Positions 35,821-44,000 of a stretch of DNA of 64,000 nt are shown piece after piece; position 1 is the first letter of the stretch; each line of letters begins with the position of its first letter. A program made the position numbers and the translations under genes. Origin of the DNA: Bradyrhizobium sp. Leo170 (GTDB lineage Bacteria; Pseudomonadota; Alphaproteobacteria; Rhizobiales; Xanthobacteraceae); contig NZ_PSRR01000002.1 of assembly GCF_004296405.1 (NCBI RefSeq), positions 27,196-91,195 on the forward strand, in the 5' to 3' direction. Under the pieces are notes generated by a model. It searched no databases and was not told the origin of the DNA. It saw only the letters and a program-made list of their open reading frames with translations.

Positions 35821-35954
35821 TCCATTACGCCGCTACCGCGCCGCTCCACGTGGGCAGCGAGAAGCGCTATCGCGTGCCGCCCAATGCACCCGGATGTGCG
35901 CCCGGCGGCTACAGGAGCCGCTCCAGCGACGCGCGGGCCCAGAACGAGCGTCGC

Positions 35955-36020
35955 ATTTAATTCATTTAATTTTGCAATTAATCGTTGCTCTATTTAATAG
36001 TTTATTATACATTAAATAAT
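35955..36020. promoter_or_regulatory. AT-rich island upstream of the initiating transferase gene
   Basis: Within the 300-bp gap between wza and the phosphoglycosyltransferase gene. Contains CATTTAATTCATTTAATTTT, then TATTTAATAG and CATTAAATAATGG, ending about 40 bp before the ATG at 36058. Probable promoter region and H-NS-type target. Confidence 0.55.
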
Positions 36021-36057
36021 GGTTAAGACGGGCCACCCTTGATCATTTCAGCAAGCC

Positions 36058-37536
36058 ATGAATTTCATAAGCCGCAACATTGCAGCGGACGTCCACGGCG
36101 AGTTTGCCGCTCGTAGCTTCAGTCCACCGCTGAAGTCAGAACGAAAATGGCCGATCCGCTATCGCTCCATTGAGTTGTTCGCGACCTGCAGCGACGTCGC
36201 GATCATCCTGATCGCCGGCATTCTTTCCACACTGCTTTACCGGCTGTATGCCGGCGCGACTGCAGCCGATGTCAGCAAGGCCGTAGGCTCCGCAATCGTC
36301 GTCGCGGCGCTCTACGTTTCCCTGCTGAAGATGCGAGGCATGTACAGGCCACCTGAGTTGCTCGCATTTCGCCGTCAAGTCCACGCCGTTTGCCTCTCCT
36401 GGATATTCGTGTTCGTTCTGCTCAGCGGAGCGGTCGGCGCCTTCAACATTGGCGCAGAACTCTCCCGCGGCGCCGGCATCGCCTTTGCCGTCGTCGGCCT
36501 GGCGATGCTGATCGGACATCGGGGCGTCATGAGAGCCCTGCTCTCGAAGGGCCTCAACGACCGGAAATTTTCCGGCGGCAATGTGGTGTTGATCACGGAC
36601 CAGGCGCGATCGCAGGACACCGGGTTGGCGGAGGCGCTCACGGCACTGGGATTTCGCTTGGCTGGACATTTCAGCCTGCCTCGGCCCGGCGCCAGTTCAA
36701 GCTACCGCAGGCGACTTAGCGGCCTTGTCGTCCGGCATGCACGCGGCTTCGACATTGAACAGATCATTGTGGAAGCAGATCCGAACCGATGGTGCGAGTT
36801 GCGCGAGTTCGTGGCCGAGCTAAGAGTGTTGCCGTTTCCGGTCGTCTTCGTTCCGGTCGGGGCTGCATCGGAGATGTTCGCGCGACCGACCCGGGATCTC
36901 GGAAGCGCCATAGGCGTCGAGGTGCAGCGCGGGCCTCTCACCCCAATTGAATGCGCCGCCAAGCGAAGCATTGATCTGATCGGCGCTGGGATTTGCCTGA
37001 TCATGTTGGCGCCGCTGCTGGCGCTCGTTGCCGTCATCATCAAGCTGGACTCGTCAGGCCCCGTCCTTTTCAGGCAGCAACGCTGCGGCTTCAACAGCCG
37101 GAGCTTTGCGATCTACAAGTTTCGCACCATGCGTGTGCTGGAGAACGGACCCTCGATCACCCAAGCCGGGCCCGCCGACAGTCGCGTGACCCGGATTGGC
37201 AAGTGGCTGCGCAGGACGAGCATAGACGAGCTGCCGCAGCTCCTGAATGTCCTGGAAGGGAGCATGTCCCTGATCGGACCGCGACCGCATGCGATGGCGC
37301 ACGACAGTCAATTCGACGAGGCGGTCCAGCACTACGCGTTCCGCCGGCGGGTCAAGCCCGGGCTCACCGGCTGGGCTCAGATCCATGGTTGCCGCGGCCC
37401 GACGCCCACGAGGACCCTGATCGAGCAACGGGTCGAATTCGACCTGTGGTACATCGACAACTGGAGTCTACGACTGGATCTCGCAATTCTGCTCCGGACC
37501 CCAATGGAAGTATTGCGCGCGCGCAACGCCTTTTGA
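36058..37536 (+). CDS. Initiating undecaprenyl-phosphate glycosyl-1-phosphate transferase (WbaP/WcaJ type)
   Basis: Starts repeat-unit synthesis by moving a hexose-1-phosphate onto undecaprenyl phosphate. The 492-residue protein has four N-terminal transmembrane helices (about 38-165), a soluble CoA-binding-like domain (about 175-295) and the catalytic domain. The last starts with a hydrophobic re-entrant helix ([20 protein letters not shown]), then [27 protein letters not shown], the catalytic [21 protein letters not shown] and [12 protein letters not shown]. Transferred sugar (glucose or galactose) cannot be told. It has its own AT-rich promoter island. Confidence 0.92.
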   Translation: MNFISRNIAADVHGEFAARSFSPPLKSERKWPIRYRSIELFATCSDVAIILIAGILSTLLYRLYAGATAADVSKAVGSAIVVAALYVSLLKMRGMYRPPELLAFRRQVHAVCLSWIFVFVLLSGAVGAFNIGAELSRGAGIAFAVVGLAMLIGHRGVMRALLSKGLNDRKFSGGNVVLITDQARSQDTGLAEALTALGFRLAGHFSLPRPGASSSYRRRLSGLVVRHARGFDIEQIIVEADPNRWCELREFVAELRVLPFPVVFVPVGAASEMFARPTRDLGSAIGVEVQRGPLTPIECAAKRSIDLIGAGICLIMLAPLLALVAVIIKLDSSGPVLFRQQRCGFNSRSFAIYKFRTMRVLENGPSITQAGPADSRVTRIGKWLRRTSIDELPQLLNVLEGSMSLIGPRPHAMAHDSQFDEAVQHYAFRRRVKPGLTGWAQIHGCRGPTPTRTLIEQRVEFDLWYIDNWSLRLDLAILLRTPMEVLRARNAF

Positions 37537-37542
37537 CCGTAT

Positions 37543-37567
37543 TCGGTTCTGATCGCATCAGAACCGA
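37543..37567 (+). terminator. Intrinsic-type hairpin after the initiating transferase gene
   Basis: TCGGTTCTGAT and its complement form an 11-bp stem around CGC, starting 7 bp after the stop codon. A T-run (GTTTTTCC) follows about 14 nt later. Confidence 0.65.
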
Positions 37568-37774
37568 CGCTGTTGGCGCGTTTTTCCTTCACACCAGCAG
37601 GTATCCACGTCGCCCGGAAACGCTCCAGGGGTCGGATCGAAGCCGCCCTCGGCAATGGGGCACCAATGAACGAACGCAAGACGGTTAAGCCCGGATGGCA
37701 TGGCTCGCATGCTGTCCAAGCTGTCGTCCGTCGACCAGATATCGAGGATTTGCGATCCTGGACTTCGTCGAGGA

Positions 37775-38143
37775 TCAGGCGCGCTGCCGGCCCTTCGAAC
37801 CGCTCTCGCTGATCCGAAACTCTTCGATTTTCTTTCCTGATTTCATCGCGGCGACAAGCCACCGAGGCAGCTTGCCACGGCCCGACCAGGTCTCGGAAGT
37901 CTTCGGATTACGGTATTTCGGCAGTACTCTCGGATACTTCCGCCGCGGCTTCCCGCCCTGGAGCGCGCGCGCATCGTCCGACTCACGCGCGCCACTCACA
38001 CCCCTGCTAAGAACCGCCAGCCGCTTCTCAAGTTCGCGCTTTTCCGCTTCGATCCGGGCCGACAATATCGCGCTGATCTCTTCATGAAGTGACCAGAGAT
38101 CATCTAAAGACATGGACTTTAGTTCGATTTCTTTCGCCGACAT
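37775..38143 (-). CDS. H-NS/HvrA-family nucleoid-associated protein (copy 1)
   Basis: A DNA-binding silencer or modulator that prefers AT-rich DNA. The 122-residue protein has an N-terminal helical/coiled-coil oligomerisation part (about 11-46, LDDLWSLHEEISAILSARI) and the C-terminal H-NS motif YRNPKTSETWSGRGKLPRW, whose GRGKLP is the AT-hook-like minor-groove loop. ATG 38143 has GGGAC upstream. It ends convergently with the initiating transferase gene. A paralogue of equal length is at 38887-39255. Control of the surrounding AT-rich exopolysaccharide promoters is inferred. Confidence 0.9.
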   Translation of the reverse strand: MSAKEIELKSMSLDDLWSLHEEISAILSARIEAEKRELEKRLAVLSRGVSGARESDDARALQGGKPRRKYPRVLPKYRNPKTSETWSGRGKLPRWLVAAMKSGKKIEEFRISESGSKGRQRA

Positions 38144-38340
38144 GGTCGTCCCGCAGTTCCGCCTTAATAATCGGCTGTCATATGGCCTCGTTCATTATTA
38201 ATCAAGGGGAATACCAAAAAGTTCCCCGGCAAGTTCTGGATAAATCCGCCGTGCATACATTTATGTACCCACAGCCTATTCCAGAAGCTGCAACAGCCCA
38301 AGGGAACTCGCAATAAGATATGTTACCAAATTTGAAGAGG

Positions 38341-38619
38341 CTACACGGCGCAGGACTCGCGCAGGCCCCTGGCGCGGAATGCCGGCGCCTGGCGCAATCG
38401 CCTCCCATCCCTCTTACGCAGGCTCGGGATAACGCGCTTGCTTCTCCGCCGCATGAGCGGCCGTAGCCGGCAGCGAATTACCTCGATATCCCTCAGGGCG
38501 AGACGTCGAAGCTCGATCTGGGCCTGCAAGGCGCGAATGTCCCGCAGGGCGGCGGAGGGGACGACAAAGCGACTGACGGTCTCATGAAGATGGCAGAGGG
38601 GAAGCTCAATACGGTCCAT
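38341..38619 (-). CDS. Small arginine-rich protein, unknown
   Basis: A 92-residue open frame, MDRIELPLCHLHETVSRF..., with a helical middle (LRDIRALQAQIELRRLALRDI) and a very basic C-terminal third (RRRSKRVIPSLRKRDGRR). AGGG lies about 9 nt before the ATG. It is upstream of and co-directional with H-NS copy 1 and divergent from copy 2. No family recognised. The basic tail would fit nucleic acid binding, but that is speculation. Confidence 0.5.
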   Translation of the reverse strand: MDRIELPLCHLHETVSRFVVPSAALRDIRALQAQIELRRLALRDIEVIRCRLRPLMRRRSKRVIPSLRKRDGRRLRQAPAFRARGLRESCAV

Positions 38620-38639
38620 TTCTCAAACCCTTACAATAC

Positions 38640-38785
38640 CAACTTAAACCACATTTCCGCACAATTATTTATTTATTTAAACTCCGTAGATCGTCTGAAA
38701 TTCCGCTATAGCTTGCCAATAAAAAACGAATTATCAAGCATTAAATAAATCATTGGATATAATATTTATGTCACATATAATGTCT
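38640..38785. promoter_or_regulatory. AT-rich divergent promoter region between the small gene and H-NS copy 2
   Basis: Contains TTATTTATTTATTTAAAC, GCATTAAATAAATC and ATATAATATTTATG. It is among the longest AT-rich stretches in the window. Autoregulation by the H-NS-like proteins is an obvious possibility. Confidence 0.5.
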
Positions 38786-38886
38786 TCCATTCACGTCGGC
38801 GCTCAGCGCTTTTTATCGCCTGAGCAGAGAGTGTGTTTTGTAGAGAAATTGCCTCCGCTCAGGCTCAAATTGGTCGCGAGAGCACG

Positions 38887-39255
38887 ATGCGCAAATCCGA
38901 TTTAGAGACTATGACTTTCGACGAGCTTTGGCTTCTCCACGAAGAGATCACGAAGATTTTGTCGGAGAGAATCACGGCCGAGAAGCTCGAGCTGGAGAAA
39001 CGCCTGGCTCAACTTAATCCGCCCGAGCCGATGCAGGATAATGCAGGTTCCGAGCCGGGCGCCGAACGGCCGCGCCGCAGATATCCACGGGTGCCGCCGA
39101 AATACTGCAACCCGATGGAGCCAACCGAAACCTGGTCCGGTCGCGGCAAGCAACCCCGATGGCTCGTCGCCGCGCTGCAGTCCGGGCGCAAGCTGGAGGA
39201 GTTCAGGATCGAGAACAGCGAGAAGGCGACGGACGACAACGCTCACCGCTCCTGA
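38887..39255 (+). CDS. H-NS/HvrA-family nucleoid-associated protein (copy 2)
   Basis: A 122-residue paralogue of the protein at 37775-38143. The N-terminal helices align (MTFDELWLLHEEITKILSERI), and the C-terminal motif is almost the same (RYPRVPPKYCNP, ETWSGRGKQPRWLVAALQSG, RKLEEFRI). The loop GRGKQP is closer to the usual H-NS loop than GRGKLP of copy 1. I chose ATG 38887 because it gives the same length and register as copy 1; an in-frame GTG is at 38833. The two copies could form hetero-oligomers. Confidence 0.9.
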   Translation: MRKSDLETMTFDELWLLHEEITKILSERITAEKLELEKRLAQLNPPEPMQDNAGSEPGAERPRRRYPRVPPKYCNPMEPTETWSGRGKQPRWLVAALQSGRKLEEFRIENSEKATDDNAHRS

Positions 39256-39277
39256 GCGCGTCGTTCGCCGAGATATC

Positions 39278-39511
39278 TTAGCTGTGCAACTGAACAGGCG
39301 CCGCGCCGCGTGTATACTCGAGATGTCTGGCGAGACTGGTACGGATGCCCGAAATCTCACCCAGAAGAACGTCGCAGAGTTGAATTCGGGAGGCAATGAC
39401 GGTTGGGTTGGCTCCCTCACCATTTAAAAGATGAAGCTGAATTTGCGCCTGCTTGATCGCGTTAAGGGAATCCCAAAGGACGCAATCACTCGACTTATAA
39501 ATATTTCTCAT
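39278..39511 (-). CDS. Small conserved-looking protein, unknown
   Basis: A 77-residue protein starting MRNIYKSSDCVLWDSLNAIK, with a strong ribosome site (GAGGGGG, 7 nt spacing) that supports ATG 39511. It appears all-helical (AIKQAQIQLHLLNGEG; VIASRIQLCDVLLGEISGI). No signal peptide or membrane helix. It lies tail-to-tail with H-NS copy 2, 22 bp apart. No family recognised. Confidence 0.55.
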   Translation of the reverse strand: MRNIYKSSDCVLWDSLNAIKQAQIQLHLLNGEGANPTVIASRIQLCDVLLGEISGIRTSLARHLEYTRGAAPVQLHS

Positions 39512-40089
39512 TATTGACCCCCTCACCCAAACAAATGACCGGTGGTCGGCAATCGTCACTTTCGTTAGTCGGCGATCATCGATGATGGTTCATCCCGCCT
39601 GCGACAATTTTACGCATGAAAATTCATCGCATGTCTCGCAAACTTCCGCCCGGAAATTCGACGGCCGGACGAAAGACTAACTCGCGTCCGCTTTAAATAG
39701 TTTAAATCGAGCCACGAAACGAAGCAACTTAAATCGGGCGCGACGCGAAGCGTCCTTACCTCTTTTCTCAAATCGAACTAAACACTTCCCGCATATGCGA
39801 GCGAGATCTCTGTGTGGCTGGCTTGCAATAGTCGACTCTCGCTCGCGGATAAAAGTATAGCGCCGATGCTGCAGTGCGCTCCTGCCAGTCTATCCGGCGG
39901 CGCGACCATCCCGAGAACAGTGACTGGTTTCGTCGCCCGCTGAATGCACCCCGCGTGGAAGCGACGAATTCGCCGCGCGAGTGTTGCGGTGGGGGAACGC
40001 TCGGCTCATACGCGGGCGAGCCGGACGACGTATGACCGTTGGCCGGAAAGCCCCACAGACGGCAACGATGGGAAATGCGCCTCCGGACC
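39512..40089. other. Intergenic region, mostly featureless
   Basis: No gene supported. A short AT patch at about 39688-39735 has CTTTAAATAGTTTAAATCG and a further TTAAATCG. The long minus-strand frame here (39768-40277) overlaps the better supported zinc-ribbon gene and has no family pattern. Confidence 0.5.
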
Positions 40090-40338
40090 CTATCGCAGGT
40101 CACCGCCTTCAAGCGCGTCAGGGGTACGTCTCGCTGGAAAGAACGCCTTGTCCAGGTCGGACTTGAGCGAATCACATTTGCTGGCAAGGCGTCGAAGGTT
40201 ACCCAACGTGCCCCGGGGCGCATCGCAATGGCCACACCGGATCGGGGTCGAGGACGGAGCCCCCTCAGCAAGGTCAATCCGAATGCTCAGTGAGTTGCAA
40301 TTGTCGCAAACTAGCTTGAACTCGGCATGACGATCCAT
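40090..40338 (-). CDS. Small zinc-ribbon protein
   Basis: An 82-residue protein, MDRHAEFKLVCDNCNSLSIR, with two CxxC knuckles (CDNC and CGHC, about 20 residues apart) that form a zinc ribbon. The rest is basic and helical (GTLGNLRRLASKCDSLKSDL). GGGAG at 6 nt supports ATG 40338. Neighbouring genes encode H-NS-like proteins, so a DNA-related role is possible, but no target is visible. Confidence 0.6.
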   Translation of the reverse strand: MDRHAEFKLVCDNCNSLSIRIDLAEGAPSSTPIRCGHCDAPRGTLGNLRRLASKCDSLKSDLDKAFFPARRTPDALEGGDLR

Positions 40339-41014
40339 CGACGGCTCCCGGTCTAAATCTCTCTGAAATCGGATCAGCAAAATTCAATAAGCAGAACTTG
40401 GCTGGGAAGCCGCGCGTTCGCGTTGTGCGTCCCCGAGGGCTCGAGGCCCAGACCGGGATTATTATATTATTTATTTTTCTTCGTCTAATTTATTATTAAG
40501 CATTTAATTATGGATCGGTCCGCATCCAAACATTCTCGATGATGCAGGACCCTCACGAATTTAATCCAGCGCAAAATAGGAGTGGATAACGCATTTGTGT
40601 ATTACACGCACACCGCTCAGGTTGAGGATACGTCGTTATACACGTTGATTTAATTGTGATTTTTTGCGGCAAATTTACCGCTCGACTAATGGGTAAAATA
40701 ATATTAAATACCTTATTTAATTTCATAGCCGACCTATCGCGTTGGGGCTAGCGGGAAAGTGCCATGGTCGCGGCAACCACTGCAAAGACGAGCCTGCAGT
40801 CACGGCCGGGTGCCGTGTCGAGAAGCATGAGCTCTCGAGCCGCCACGCGCCCTGTCGCGGTCCCACGATCCCCATCGGCACGGCCGCGCGGTACCGCGAT
40901 GGCGCTCGGTCCCCTGACATTGAAGCCGCCGCTCCGAGGCCTTTCCGATCTCGACGGCTGCCCCCTCGATCGGTTTTTTCAGGCTTATTCCCCCTCTTTC
41001 TCGAGGACACAGAT
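40339..41014. other. Intergenic region with two AT-rich islands before the giant surface-protein gene
   Basis: AT islands at about 40455-40510 (ATTATATTATTTATTTTTC, GCATTTAATTATGG) and 40645-40725 (AATATTAAATACCTTATTTAATTTC). The 270 bp nearest the gene is GC-rich and open in frame with it but lacks a ribosome site at any earlier start; I treat it as leader. Confidence 0.55.
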
Positions 41015-44000
41015 ATGACGAAGGCTTTTGAGGAAGCTTCTGGTTGGAGCCGTGTCGCTCTCGGATTGCAGAATTGGCAACGCGTCCTCCCGCGCGGGAA
41101 GAAACCGGAAACCGAAGCATCCATTGCGGGAGACGAAAACTGGTTCTTGTCTTTGGCAGCGCTGCGGTCGCCGGAAACGTCGGCGAACGCCCATGCGCTC
41201 ATAGCGCCTCTGTCCCTTGGAGCGGCGAAGGCCGAACTCGCTGCGTCGGCGGCAACAAGCCCCACCTCTGTCTCCGCGACGGCTGAAGCCGCAACGTCAA
41301 ATCCCGTCGTGATCCTCGGCGGCACCCCTTCGCCGGCCGTTGCCGCGGGTATCACCGGATCCATGCTCCCCACGACCCCCGCAGTGGCCACCCCGGCTAG
41401 TGCACCGCTTTGCTGCGGTTCGTGCGGCTACATCAATTGCCCAACCCAGGCGATGAGTCAGGGCAACACCAACGGGACGCAGTTGGCTGGTCAGATGGTG
41501 CATAGCGGGGGATCCGGAGCCGATTTCGTGCCGACCGACAAGGCCGGACTCATCGGCAGTTCCACAAGCGCCGCCATGTCGACGCAGGATGTGGCACCAG
41601 TGGCGAACTGGACGCAGCTCCCTGGCGGCGGAGAGACCGCCAGCGGCACCACAATGACCGGCCAGATCGGGATTCTGGGCGGCTCGGTCATAACCGCCAC
41701 GCCGCAAGTCGCGCCGGCGGCATCACCCGGCCTCCGAGCGGCCGCCGCGACAACGACCACCACGGCTGCTGCCACAACGAACGCCACGGCTGCTGCGACA
41801 TCAACCAACCCGATCGTCCTCGAAAATCAAAAGCAAGGAAATCCCGAAAGCGAGTGGGGCATCGACGGCGCGGGCGACTCGAACATCGAGGGCTTCGCCA
41901 CGGACATCAGCGTCAATCACGGCACGACGGTCAGCTTCAAGATCAATACCAATTCGACGCACTACAGGATCGATATCTACCGCCTCGGATATTATGGAGG
42001 CATGGGTGCCCGAAAGGTCGGGACGATAGATCATACCGGCTTGCAGAATCAGCCCGCGCCCTTGCGGGACAATACGACGGGACTGGTCGACGCCGGCAAC
42101 TGGTCCGTCTCGGCGAGTTGGGACGTTCCCGCGGATGCCGTGTCGGGCGTCTATATCGCAAAGCTCACGCGGCTGGATGGAACGTCTGGCGAGAATCAAA
42201 TCCCCTTCATCGTGCGGGACGACAGCAGCCACAGCGATGTCGTATTCCAAACCTCTGACGAGACCTGGCAGGCTTACAATGGATGGGGCGGAGCCAATTT
42301 CTACGGCGGCAACGGGCCTGCGACGGGCCAAGGCGCCGGCCGCGCCTACGCGGTAAGCTACAATCGCCCGATCGACACACGGGGTGGCGTGGGGACGTTT
42401 GCCGGGCCGCAGGATTATCTGTTCGGCGCCGAATACGCAGGCATCTACTGGCTGGAGCAGAACGGTTACGATGTCTCCTACATGGCGGGAGTTGACGCCG
42501 ATCGTTTCGGCAGTCTGCTGCTCAACCATAAAGCCTATGTCGATGCCGGCCACGACGAATACTGGTCAGGTCAGCAGCGTACCAATGTCGAGGCCGCGCG
42601 CGATGCCGGCGTCAACCTGATGTTCTGGAGCGGCAACGAAGTTTACTGGCGCACCCGCTGGGGCAACAGCATCAGCAGCGACGCGAGCGCTTATCGCACG
42701 TTGATTTCCTACAAGGAGACATGGGCGAACGCCTCGATCGATCCCACCGACCAATGGACAGGCACTTTCCGCGACCCGCGTTTCAGCCCGCCGGCGATCG
42801 GCGGCGGCAATCCGGAGAACTCGCTCACCGGACAGCTTTTCGACGTCGATGACGTCGGTACCAACCTGCAGTCGATCCAAATCCCGTACGACGACGCCAA
42901 TTTGCGCTTCTGGCGCAACACCAGTATTGCCAATCTGCAGCCCGGTCAGACCGCGTCGCTGGTCCAGAACTATCTCGGCTATGAGTGGGACGACGCGGTT
43001 GACAACGGGTTTGATCCCGCGGGCCTGGTGCGGCTCTCCTCGACGACCCTGCCGGTGAGCAGCTATCTGCTCGATTACGGCAACACGACCGGCAATGGCA
43101 TCTCGACGCACAGCCTCACGCTCTATCGTGCTGCGAGCGGCGCGTTGGTCTTCGGTGCCGGGACCGTCTTTTGGCCCTGGGCCTTGAGCGACAATCACGA
43201 CCTGCAGTCGACGCCGACCGATTCGCGCGCGCAACAGGCGATGGTCAACACGCTCGCCGACATGGGCGTTCAGCCGGGCACGCTTCAATCGGGGCTCGTC
43301 GCTGCCACCGCCTCGACAGACCACACGCCGCCGACCTCCACGATCACCCCGCTCGGATCCGTTACTGCAGGAACCATTGTCACGATCTCCGGCACGGCCG
43401 CGGATCTCGGGGGCGGCGTGATCGCCAGCGTCGAAGTCTCGACTGACAATGGCGCGACCTGGCATCCGGCCACCGGCGACGAGAACTGGACCTATTCCTG
43501 GTCGCCGCAGGTCAGCGGCACCTACACCATCCTCTCGCGCGCGGTCGACGACAGCATCAATCTTGAAACGCCTTCGACCGGCCGCACCGTTACCGTCGCG
43601 GCACCGAATTACGTTTCGCTGTTCTCACCGTTAGCAACCCCTGCCGTCGTGAACACCACGGACGCGAGCGCCGTCGAACTCGGGGTGAGGTTTCAGACCT
43701 CGGTCGCTGGCACCGCATCCGGCGTGCGGTTCTACAAGAGCAGCCAGGACACAGGCACCCACACCGGCGAGATCTGGTCAAGCACCGGCGTCAAGCTTGC
43801 AACCGTCACCTTCACCAACGAGACGGCGAGCGGCTGGCAGAGTGCGACCTTCTCCACTCCGATCACGTTGACGCCTGGACAAATCTATACTGTCTCCTAT
43901 CACACCCAGACCGGCCACTATTCCAACACGAACAACTTCTTCACCGCCGACGTGATCAACGGACCGCTGACCGCGCCCGCCAGCGGCAATGGCGTCTTTG

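Noticed and set aside
39768..40277. 169-codon minus-strand open frame
   Set aside because: Overlaps the zinc-ribbon gene in another frame, is Arg/Ser-rich without motifs and has no ribosome site.
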